Positions 1-6,449 of a DNA stretch of 20,983 nucleotides are shown here, piece by piece. Numbering within the stretch: the stretch's first letter is position 1; the number at the start of each line of letters is the position of its first letter. The notes beneath the pieces were generated by a model that was given only the letters and a program-made list of their open reading frames with translations, made no database searches and was not told the origin of the DNA. The DNA is from Oscillospiraceae bacterium (GTDB taxonomy: Bacteria > Bacillota > Clostridia > Oscillospirales > Acutalibacteraceae). The stretch lies in assembly GCA_029004655.1 (NCBI GenBank), contig JAQVYP010000011.1, positions 1-20,983 on the forward strand, written 5' to 3'. A program made the position numbers and the translations under genes.

Positions 1-43
1 ATTGAGTTGAGCCATTGAGCTTCTCCTTTCGGTATTATGCTTT

Positions 44-1315
44 TTGTTGTTATTAAACATTATACCATATGTGAAGCTCTTTGGCTTTCTTTATTTTTTG
101 AATTTACACCATTATACAGACTTTACCATAATAACAAGCATGTGCTATCGAGACTTTTTGATTGAAAGTTTACTTCCTTACAAATATAAAGTGCTAATTA
201 TATTTGTTGATCAATATGCCTGTGAAATTGCAAACGACACGAATACATTTGTTGCCAAATCTGGCGCGATAGATAACACAGGAAATGAAGAGGATGTTGC
301 CATATTGCTTCATACATCCGGAACTACCAGCAATCCAAAACGCGTGATGCTTACGCATAGAAATTTGATTAGCAATATAGAATCAAACATTCAATCGCTG
401 AAATTAACAGAGGCAGATAAATGTTTGATTGCTATGCCAATGTATTTCGGCTACTGTAACACAGCGCAATTCTTGACTCATCTTTATCTTGGCGCCTCAA
501 TAGTCATTCTCGATGGAATGTTTTTCCCAAAAACTTTCTTCTTTACAGTACAAAATGAACAAATTACTAATTTTACCGGTGTTCCTTCTATGTTGTTAAC
601 GCTTCTAAAGTATCGGTATGCTAGTAAATATGATATTAGTTCTCTTAGATATATTTGCTTTGGCGGTGGTAAAATGCCAGAGGGACAACTTAGAGAGTTG
701 ATTCAATTGTTCTCATCTGTAGGCTTTGTTCAGACTTATGGTCAAACCGAAGCATCTCCACGAATAACCGCATTACTTTCCAAGGATGCATTACGAAAAA
801 TTGGGTCTGTTGGGACTCCTATACCTAATGTTAGAGTTAAAGTTGTTGACGAGATGGGAAATCAGCTATCGGCAAATGCAATTGGTGAAGTTATCGTGCA
901 GGGAAAAAATATTATGAAAGGATATTTTAAGCAAGAAAAGATTACAAAGAATACCATTATTGACGGATGGTTACATACCGGTGATTTAGGCTATCTCGAT
1001 GAAGATGGTTACCTTTATTTGACTGGAAGAAAAAAGAATATGATTATTTCAGGTGGGATAAATATTTATCCAGAAGAAATAGAGGAAGTATTAATGAGTC
1101 ATCCCAATGTTTGCGATGTCTGCGTCTTTGCAGAAAATCATTCGATGCTTGGTGAGGTCCCTGCTGCCAAAATTGTTCTTCGCAACAGTAATACAAATTG
1201 CGATTTAAGAACTTTTTGCATAGAAAGATTAGCTATATATAAAGTTCCTGTAAAATTTGAATTAGTGGATAATTTGGAAAAAACCTATAATGGAAAAATA
1301 AAACGGAAAGGATAA
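44..1315 (+). CDS. AMP-dependent acyl ligase (fatty acyl-AMP ligase / acyl-CoA synthetase family), 5' end incomplete
   Basis: Seen: residues are numbered from a TTG at 44. The phosphate loop TSGTTSNPK is at 91-99, YGQTE at 232-236, GWLHTGDLG at 308-316, GRKKNMIISGG at 328-338, and the C-terminal NGKIKR with the expected catalytic Lys at 418. These are the core motifs of the adenylate-forming (ANL) superfamily, which activates carboxylates as acyl-AMP and passes them to CoA or a carrier-protein thiol. The first ~70 residues fit the family poorly and are too short. The frame stays open back to 11 and meets TGA at 8-10, so the real start is probably outside the window and the gene may carry a nonsense change. 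An ACP gene follows after 9 bases, so loading of that ACP is the likely job (inference). Substrate unknown. A MenE-like CoA ligase is the alternative. Confidence 0.85.
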   Translation: MLLLNIIPYVKLFGFLYFLNLHHYTDFTIITSMCYRDFLIESLLPYKYKVLIIFVDQYACEIANDTNTFVAKSGAIDNTGNEEDVAILLHTSGTTSNPKRVMLTHRNLISNIESNIQSLKLTEADKCLIAMPMYFGYCNTAQFLTHLYLGASIVILDGMFFPKTFFFTVQNEQITNFTGVPSMLLTLLKYRYASKYDISSLRYICFGGGKMPEGQLRELIQLFSSVGFVQTYGQTEASPRITALLSKDALRKIGSVGTPIPNVRVKVVDEMGNQLSANAIGEVIVQGKNIMKGYFKQEKITKNTIIDGWLHTGDLGYLDEDGYLYLTGRKKNMIISGGINIYPEEIEEVLMSHPNVCDVCVFAENHSMLGEVPAAKIVLRNSNTNCDLRTFCIERLAIYKVPVKFELVDNLEKTYNGKIKRKG

Positions 1316-1324
1316 CAAAATAAA

Positions 1325-1585
1325 ATGGAATATTTATTTGAAGATCAATTAAAAGGCATTATTTCTTCATGCGGAAATGATATTAATATTAATATGATAA
1401 ATCGAGAGACCGATCTCGTGAAGGACTTTGGATTCTCATCACTAAATATGGTTCAACTTGTTGTTAAACTTGAAGAAGAATTCGATATTATAATAGAGGA
1501 TGATTATTTATTAATCGAAAAACTTTCTCCCTATGAAAGTCTATTGAAACTGTTAAAATATCACATTGATAAGATAATCCCGTAA
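1325..1585 (+). CDS. Discrete acyl carrier protein
   Basis: An 86-aa acidic protein with the four-helix carrier-protein pattern. The phosphopantetheine site is the stretch DFGFSSLNMVQLV (34-46), where Ser39 fits as the attachment residue; the usual Asp of the DSL motif is Ser38. The following stretch EEEFDIIIEDD matches helix II/III of ACPs. Length is normal for a free-standing ACP/PCP. It starts 9 bases after the acyl ligase stop with AAAGGA just upstream, so the two are almost certainly co-translated. Inference: the ligase charges this ACP, and the reductase at 10434 or the BtrH-like protein at 11617 may act on the bound acyl group. No phosphopantetheinyl transferase is visible, so host Sfp/AcpS must activate it. 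Confidence 0.85.
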   Translation: MEYLFEDQLKGIISSCGNDININMINRETDLVKDFGFSSLNMVQLVVKLEEEFDIIIEDDYLLIEKLSPYESLLKLLKYHIDKIIP

Positions 1586-1641
1586 ATATTATAAGCCACT
1601 AAATAAGAATTCGATGTCCAAAAATATGTAACAGAATATAT

Positions 1642-1657
1642 TATACCAATCGGTATA
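1642..1657 (+). promoter_or_regulatory. Inverted repeat, possible operator upstream of the maturase gene
   Basis: Perfect inverted repeat TATACC-AATC-GGTATA in the 196-base gap between the ACP and the radical SAM gene. Its symmetry and ACC/GGT half-sites resemble operators of TetR-type repressors, but no such regulator is encoded here. A weak promoter-like pair, TTTACA at about 1692 and TATTAC 18 bases later, lies downstream. Function is inferred only. Confidence 0.3.
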
Positions 1658-1781
1658 CTTTTGTATCACATAGGGTTCATCAAGCGCAAGATTTACATAA
1701 AAATTTTAAAAGCTGTATTACAATCGTTGAAGTTATTTCCATTTGCGTCCTGTAAGCACAGCAGAAAGGAAAAATCAAATT

Positions 1782-3803
1782 ATGAAACAAAAGGATGTTA
1801 TTATAGGAAATTTAATAAAATCATGGCAAAGCGGAAGATGCATAAATGTCACGCTGTGTGTGACTGAAAATTGCAATATGGCATGTACATATTGCTATAT
1901 GATTAATAAGAATAATAAACGTGTTATGAATTACAAAACTGCAATAGATATTGTGAATTTTGTTTTAAATAACGAAGAGTATTTAAAGGAAGAGGCCGTT
2001 GTATTTGATTTTATCGGCGGCGAACCTCTACTGCAAATCGATTTGATTGATAAAGTTTGTGATTATATCGTTTCTTACTTATATAAACACAATCATAAAT
2101 GGTTTGATAAATATAGATTTATGATCACATCTAATGGATTATTATATAAAAACGAGAAGGTTCAAAGTTTTATCAACAAGCATGCAGGGCATATATCCTT
2201 TACCATAAGTTTAGATGGCAATAAGGAAAAACAAGATTCTTCAAGAATAAAAAAAGATGGATCTGGAACATATGATGATGTCATTAAGTGTGTCCCTTTG
2301 TGGCTTTCGCAGTTCCCGTCTGCATTTGCAAAATCTACATTCTCGCACGACGATCTTCCTTATTTAAAAGACAGTGTAATACATTTGTGGTCTTTGGGAG
2401 TAAAAAATGTCATGGCAAATATCGTTTATGAGGATGTTTGGCATTCTGGAGATGATGTTATATTCGAGGAACAGTTAAACCTATTGGCTGATTATGTGAT
2501 TGAAAATGATTTGTGGGATAAATATTCTGTTCGCTTTTTTAATCCCAACTTGGGATTACCACTTAGTGAGGATGATAAAAAGCGCAACGTTTGCGGTGCA
2601 GGAAAGCAAACTGTTGCATTTGATTGTGACGGTGAGATATTTCCCTGTATACGCTTTTTGGATTTTTGCATGAACGATTTAAAAAGCAAATCAATAGGCA
2701 ACATTTATGGTGAGATAAATAATAATATTTTAAAAACTTTCTCGTCCTTGTCAATTGAAAATAGCATGGATGCTGAATGCAAAGAATGTCAAGTGAGTAA
2801 ATCTTGTGATTTCTGTACCGCCTTTAATTATATTTCATCTAAAAATCAGACTATTTATGAAAGAACGAAATACAATTGCCTCATGCATAAGGCAAATGTT
2901 CGGGCTAATAATCGTTTGTGGTATAACTATAGCAAAATTTATAATGCAACATCACAAAAAACTAAATTGAAACTATTAATTAAGAATATATCTTCATTAA
3001 AATATTTGAACATTCTTTTGTCTGATGATGTAACTCCTCATTGCTCTTATACGAATAGATTAACTTCGAATAAAGTGATGAACAATGAAATGATAGATGC
3101 CGCCGTTGACTTTTGCTATAAGTATTTCCTCATCCCTATATTTATAGGTAATCAAGAGATTGAGCTAAACCGTGATGATAATATTTATTTTAAAATATCG
3201 CAGGAAGAAAATCTCGGAATAAACGATTCTTATGTTTATGATGGAAAGTCATTTAAAAGCGTTTCTTGCGGGAGTATAATAATTACCATAAATAGATCTA
3301 TCTTACATGGTTTTGAGGAAATCGTTATACAAGCAGCAAAACTATATCGACGTATAAATATTTTTATACAAGATATAGAAGAAATGAATGCGAACGATTT
3401 GGCACTGTATCAAATAGGACTAGAAAAAATCACTTCTGAACTATCTAAGTGGAATTACAAGCCTGTAATAAATATTTTTAATGATAGCTATAGGTGCTGC
3501 GAAGCTGGTGTTACTTCTTTGACACTTGCGCCAGATGGATTGATTTATTTATGCCCAGCATTTTATTTCAATAATTTAAAGCATACTGCTATCGGTTCAA
3601 TTCATGATGATTATTTTTCGTACTCTGCACCGAAAACTGCGAAGAAGGAAAGCGCATTGATTGTTTCAGAAAAAGAGGCAATCCATTCTAACTGTATTTA
3701 TAACAATTATGTTTGTACTACAGAATTAAACATTCCATCTGATCAATATGTGAGAGTCGAAAAAATCAATCAAAATCAAGCAAAGAAATATAATGGATGC
3801 TAA
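1782..3803 (+). CDS. Radical SAM/SPASM peptide maturase, CXXX-repeat peptide type, with extra C-terminal domain
   Basis: 673 aa from ATG 1782, chosen because AAAGGA lies 11 bases upstream; a TTG at 1743 would add 13 residues. The radical SAM cluster motif CNMACTYC (Cys31, 35, 38) binds the [4Fe-4S] cluster that cleaves S-adenosylmethionine. GGEP and SLDG follow as in other peptide-modifying enzymes. A SPASM-like region follows: CGAGKQ at 271, then Cys333, 336, 342, 345 and 366, expected to hold auxiliary clusters. From about residue 390 there is a further ~280-aa segment without CxxxCxxC but with its own SPASM-like stretch (Cys572/573, PDGLIYLCP with Cys591, Cys638, Cys645). I recall separate families named for CXXX-repeat peptide maturation covering a radical SAM protein and a maturase; this could be both fused. 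The repeat-Cys precursor at 5847 is the obvious substrate, so thioether bridges are the likely product (inference). Confidence 0.85.
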   Translation: MKQKDVIIGNLIKSWQSGRCINVTLCVTENCNMACTYCYMINKNNKRVMNYKTAIDIVNFVLNNEEYLKEEAVVFDFIGGEPLLQIDLIDKVCDYIVSYLYKHNHKWFDKYRFMITSNGLLYKNEKVQSFINKHAGHISFTISLDGNKEKQDSSRIKKDGSGTYDDVIKCVPLWLSQFPSAFAKSTFSHDDLPYLKDSVIHLWSLGVKNVMANIVYEDVWHSGDDVIFEEQLNLLADYVIENDLWDKYSVRFFNPNLGLPLSEDDKKRNVCGAGKQTVAFDCDGEIFPCIRFLDFCMNDLKSKSIGNIYGEINNNILKTFSSLSIENSMDAECKECQVSKSCDFCTAFNYISSKNQTIYERTKYNCLMHKANVRANNRLWYNYSKIYNATSQKTKLKLLIKNISSLKYLNILLSDDVTPHCSYTNRLTSNKVMNNEMIDAAVDFCYKYFLIPIFIGNQEIELNRDDNIYFKISQEENLGINDSYVYDGKSFKSVSCGSIIITINRSILHGFEEIVIQAAKLYRRINIFIQDIEEMNANDLALYQIGLEKITSELSKWNYKPVINIFNDSYRCCEAGVTSLTLAPDGLIYLCPAFYFNNLKHTAIGSIHDDYFSYSAPKTAKKESALIVSEKEAIHSNCIYNNYVCTTELNIPSDQYVRVEKINQNQAKKYNGC

Positions 3804-3826
3804 CCCTTTTAAGAAAGGAACTTATT

Positions 3827-4096
3827 ATGAAGTACGCACATATAAAAATCACTGACGAAGAAGCAGATGAATATGCCCTTCATTTAGACAAAATAATGGC
3901 CCTAAGAACACTAAGAATAATTAATTTAAATGGTGATTTCGAATTAAATGAGCAAAAAATACGCCGTGATACGATTATTGCTAGTGAGAAAATGAATGCA
4001 TGGTGGGATAAAATAGAAGAAAAATATTCAATTCCGGCAAATGGAAAAAGAAGAAACATTGATTATCAAAATAATCTTCTAACATACGAAGTATAA
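3827..4096 (+). CDS. Small CXXX-repeat peptide modification system protein
   Basis: 89 aa, highly charged and apparently helical, with no signal peptide, membrane segment or cysteine. ATG 3827 is preferred over ATG 3797 because GAAAGGAA lies 7-13 bases before it and 3797 overlaps the maturase stop. It begins KYAHIKITDEEADEYA and contains a conserved-looking MNAWWDKIEEKY segment near residues 56-67. Position directly after the maturase, size and charge pattern match the small accessory protein I recall as 'CXXX repeat peptide modification system protein'. Its role in the family is unknown; binding the precursor or scaffolding the maturase is plausible. It ends directly at a decayed reading frame at 4097. 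Confidence 0.65.
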   Translation: MKYAHIKITDEEADEYALHLDKIMALRTLRIINLNGDFELNEQKIRRDTIIASEKMNAWWDKIEEKYSIPANGKRRNIDYQNNLLTYEV

Positions 4097-4381
4097 ATGA
4101 AACAAGAAATCGTTCTAGTATCCGTGCTCTCTTGCTTTACTATGTATGATTACGGAGAAAACTGATCCTTCAAAGCTACCTTCTTTCATAATCAATTTCC
4201 TGAAATATCACTATAGTCCTTATAAGGAAAAATATTTTTCACTCTGATCATTTTTTGTGGCAAGCGAATAAAGTGCTGACATAAATTCTCTGAACATGAT
4301 TTCATGTTGACGAGGCATTTTTATGACGAATATGCTGATTCGCCTAATCTCATGCAAATGTTTACATACGAGGAGCAGTAA
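4097..4381 (+). pseudogene. Decayed operon gene between the small maturation protein and the PaaK-like enzyme
   Basis: An ATG sits immediately after the preceding stop. The same frame runs 94 codons to a TAA two bases before the next gene's GTG, which is classic operon packing. It is interrupted by four stops (about 4163, 4208, 4217 and 4274). The beginning (MKQEIVLVSVLSCFTMYDYGEN, 4097-4162) and the end (SEHDFMLTRHFYDEYADSP and onward, to 4378) read like protein; the middle appears frame-disturbed. I do not recognise the family. The Shine-Dalgarno site for the next gene (AGGAG, 4371-4375) lies inside it. Alternative: meaningless spacer with accidental open ends, though the exact fit between neighbours argues against that. 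Confidence 0.4.
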
Positions 4382-4383
4382 TT

Positions 4384-5667
4384 GTGAATAATGTTACTTT
4401 GAAAAAATTAAATAACATGCTAGCCTACGGATATGCGCATACAGCGTACTACAAGAGGGCATTTGACGGGATAATCCAAAAAGGAAATGACGATATTCAG
4501 TATCAAAGTGAATGTTTGTCATTAGAATCATATGACAAACTCCCGATTTTGACAAAATCCATAATAAAGGAAAACGTTTCGGATTTTATTTCTGATGAAT
4601 ATGAAATGCAAGAATTAGAAATTGAACGAACATCTGGTTCTTCAGGAGACATTTTAGAAATATATTGGGATAAGTCATCAAAAATTAAATCTCTAGTATC
4701 ATTATGGAATGAGCGAAAAAAATATGGTATATATCCAACATCAAGAGCGTGTTTTTTTCATTCGATTTCCAACAGAGTAGTAAGAGATAATATTGTTGTA
4801 ACATCTCCTAAAATTATATTACGAAATGACAATCACACTATTTCTTTCAGTAAAATGAGTTTTGATGAAAAAAGTTTGCAGTATTATTATGATTCCCTCG
4901 TCGATTTTCAACCAGAATGGATAATGTGTCACCCCACAACATTGTTCCTTTTTTCACAGTTTATCTTGGAAAACAAATTATGCCCCTTCAAACAGCTAAA
5001 GCTAATTGAGTTGACTGGTGAACTATTGTTGCCAGAACAAAGGAATTATATAAAAAAAGTATTTAATGTTCCTGTGGTTAATCATTATGGAATGCGAGAA
5101 TGCAACGGGATTGCATATGAATGCGAATACGGAAATATGCATTTGCTTGATCGAAATGTATATGTCGAAATATGCGATGATATGGGACATCGACTTCCGG
5201 ATGAAAATTGCGGCGTAATATTTGTAACTAATTTGTCTAATTCTGCGATGCCCATAATTAAGTATAAAACGGACGACAAAGGCATGATTATAACACGAAA
5301 ATGCAAATGCGGAAGAAGCAAGACGCTGGTTTTATCTTCAGGACGATTAAATGATTTAATATACCGAAATAATCAAGTGCCACTTGAGGGGAATAATCTA
5401 TTTTATGTAATAGAATATATTAATTGCTTTTATGATAATACAATCAAACAATTTAAAATAGTGCAAAATGAAATTGACAAATTCACAGTATATTTAGCTT
5501 TAGAAGATCGAAAATATATTAAAGACATAGAGGAAATATTTGTGCAAAAAACAGTCGAATATGGTATTACAGGCGTCACATGGGATTTTATAATTTCAGA
5601 TTATATCGCACCCGACGAAAATGGCAAACTAAAATATTTTACAAGTAAGGTCTCTTCGAGTTTTTAA
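4384..5667 (+). CDS. PaaK/CapK-type adenylate-forming enzyme (phenylacetate-CoA ligase-like)
   Basis: 427 aa, GTG start with AGGAG 8 bases upstream. The phosphate loop ERTSGSSGD (81-89) has the PaaK form TSGSSG rather than the TSGTTG of the first ligase. Further PaaK/CapK landmarks are ELTGELLLPEQR (209-220), NHYGMRECNGIAYEC (233-247), MPIIKYKTDDKG (289-300) and CKCGR...SSGRLNDLI (307-326), where Cys/Cys pairs may bind zinc. Length matches the family. These enzymes activate carboxylic acids as adenylates for transfer to CoA, carrier protein or an amine. Here it lies directly before the precursor peptide, so it may activate an acid for peptide tailoring or for the ACP; the substrate cannot be read from sequence. 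It is a second, unrelated-subfamily adenylating enzyme in the same cluster. Confidence 0.8.
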   Translation: MNNVTLKKLNNMLAYGYAHTAYYKRAFDGIIQKGNDDIQYQSECLSLESYDKLPILTKSIIKENVSDFISDEYEMQELEIERTSGSSGDILEIYWDKSSKIKSLVSLWNERKKYGIYPTSRACFFHSISNRVVRDNIVVTSPKIILRNDNHTISFSKMSFDEKSLQYYYDSLVDFQPEWIMCHPTTLFLFSQFILENKLCPFKQLKLIELTGELLLPEQRNYIKKVFNVPVVNHYGMRECNGIAYECEYGNMHLLDRNVYVEICDDMGHRLPDENCGVIFVTNLSNSAMPIIKYKTDDKGMIITRKCKCGRSKTLVLSSGRLNDLIYRNNQVPLEGNNLFYVIEYINCFYDNTIKQFKIVQNEIDKFTVYLALEDRKYIKDIEEIFVQKTVEYGITGVTWDFIISDYIAPDENGKLKYFTSKVSSSF

Positions 5668-5670
5668 AGT

Positions 5671-5747
5671 CGAATAATGATATGGTGGTATGATAAGAAT
5701 TATTATTCGGAAAGAGTATAATGTGACATTCTAATTTTTACCACCAT
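5671..5747 (+). promoter_or_regulatory. Competing hairpin elements between the PaaK-like gene and the precursor
   Basis: Arms CGAATAATGAT (5671-5681) and ATTATTATTCG (5699-5709) pair over 11 positions with one G-U. The loop begins with ATGGTGGTA (5682-5690), which is exactly complementary to TACCACCAT (5739-5747). The two pairings could form a pseudoknot or alternative folds in a read-through transcript. Alternatively the second pair is an operator straddling the -35 region of the promoter at 5752. No T-tract follows, so it is not a simple terminator. Confidence 0.4.
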
Positions 5748-5751
5748 GGTA

Positions 5752-5808
5752 TATAATGCGTTAGTTTGCAGACGACGCTTACTAGAATTTTCGTCTCAAA
5801 AAACGCAT
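5752..5808 (+). promoter_or_regulatory. Likely -10 element and structured leader of the precursor gene
   Basis: TATAAT at 5752-5757 is a perfect -10 hexamer; the matching -35 is poor (TTCTAA at 5729-5734 with a 17-base spacer). The leader shows nested complementarity: ATGCGTT (5756-5762) with AACGCAT (5802-5808) and, inside, AGACGA (5770-5775) with TCGTCT (5791-5796). A dedicated promoter would let the peptide be made in excess over its enzymes, as is common for RiPPs. The outermost pairs overlap the -10, so they may lie partly outside the RNA. Confidence 0.4.
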
Positions 5809-5846
5809 GTACTTTGGAGAATCTTTATTCGAAAGGAGGTGTATTT

Positions 5847-5996
5847 ATGGATTATTTGCTGAATTCTATCGAAATCTCTGTTGAAACTTCGGTGCAATCT
5901 TTAGCCGGTTGCTCAACAGGATGTAGCGGTACATGCGAAGGTAGTTGTGAAGGCACTTGTGAAAGCGGCTGCGGATCGGGTTGCGGTAGCAAATGA
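5847..5996 (+). CDS. CXXX-repeat precursor peptide (RiPP, radical SAM substrate)
   Basis: 49 aa from ATG 5847, which has a near-perfect AAAGGAGGT 6 bases upstream; an in-frame start at 5766 has no such site. The leader (1-21) is acidic and mildly hydrophobic (MDYLLNSIEISVETSVQSLA). The core holds seven cysteines at 22, 26, 30, 34, 38, 42 and 46, each separated by exactly three small or acidic residues (STG, SGT, EGS, EGT, ESG, GSG), and ends GSK. Only Gly, Ser, Thr, Glu, Cys and a final Lys occur in the core. The strict CXXX periodicity is the signature for which the neighbouring maturase family is named. Expected modification: Cys-to-backbone or Cys-to-side-chain-carbon thioethers (ranthipeptide/sactipeptide type). 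A metal-binding peptide without crosslinks is the alternative. Confidence 0.9.
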   Translation: MDYLLNSIEISVETSVQSLAGCSTGCSGTCEGSCEGTCESGCGSGCGSK

Positions 5997-6432
5997 CTTT
6001 CAAAAAGCTTTTTGTGATTAAACTGTATCACCATATCATTATTTTCTGCGAAAACAGGGATTGTGTACATTGTGACTAGATACTTGGTAAAAATAACTGT
6101 GCACAAAGCTCACATTATAATCACAAAGGCGAAACAGAACTGGCGTGCAATCAGGGATCGATGTGTCTCAAACGCTCAATACCTTCGGTCGTTTCAATTT
6201 TTTGAATATGCGTAAGATCATTTGCTTCCATATTCATGTAACTGAAGCTCATTAGCGTGCCTGTGACGAATAGTTACGAAACATTACATTCTCTGATTGC
6301 ATCGCCAAAATAAACAAAACATCATAAAAGAGTATTCGTGTTTAGATGTAAAGGTTCGTCCGAATTATATCGTTGCGGATTTTGATGTTGCACATCTTAT
6401 TTATCAAGTATATCAAACGGAGTATTCATACC
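5997..6432. other. 436-base interval between the precursor and the first exporter, no intact gene
   Basis: Apart from the palindrome at its start and the fragment at 6297, I see no complete gene. A minus-strand frame of 33 codons (6151-6252) and a plus-strand frame over the same bases both read like protein, so neither can be trusted. The stretch is consistent with deletion or decay of a gene that once lay between the peptide and the transporters. No good terminator or promoter for the exporter is visible. Confidence 0.4.
6001..6127 (+). repeat. Palindrome and 10-bp inverted repeat after the precursor gene
   Basis: CAAAAAGCTTTTTG (6001-6014) is a perfect palindrome starting 4 bases after the precursor stop; it could be an mRNA 3' end, although it lacks a loop and a separate T-tract. 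TTTGTGATTA (6011-6020) recurs inverted as TAATCACAAA (6118-6127), enclosing about 97 bases. The arms could close a long hairpin or mark a degenerate small transposable element; no target duplication is obvious. Confidence 0.3.
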
Positions 6433-6449
6433 ATGAAAACGAAACCTAA
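6297..6449 (+). pseudogene. Possible C-terminal remnant of a gene coupled to the first exporter
   Basis: A 50-codon frame opening with TTG 6297 reads like real protein over its second half (VKVRPNYIVADFDVAHLIYQ and onward). It stops at 6447-6449, overlapping the exporter's ATG at 6433. The overlap is typical of a translationally coupled upstream gene, but no ribosome site precedes the TTG and a stop lies just before it. I do not recognise the family; chance is possible. Confidence 0.25.

Noticed and set aside
5901..5912. LAGC in the precursor (residues 19-22) as a lipoprotein lipobox
   Set aside because: The preceding residues have no basic start and no hydrophobic core, so it is not a signal peptide; Cys22 is better explained as the first CXXX cysteine.
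5900..5993. CRISPR array or DNA tandem repeat in the Cys/Gly codon region
   Set aside because: The repetition is at the protein level in a gene with a strong ribosome site; unit length of 12 bases and lack of spacers exclude CRISPR.
6001..6127. Small transposable element (MITE) bounded by the 10-bp inverted repeat
   Set aside because: No target-site duplication seen and only short arms; left as a possible hairpin.
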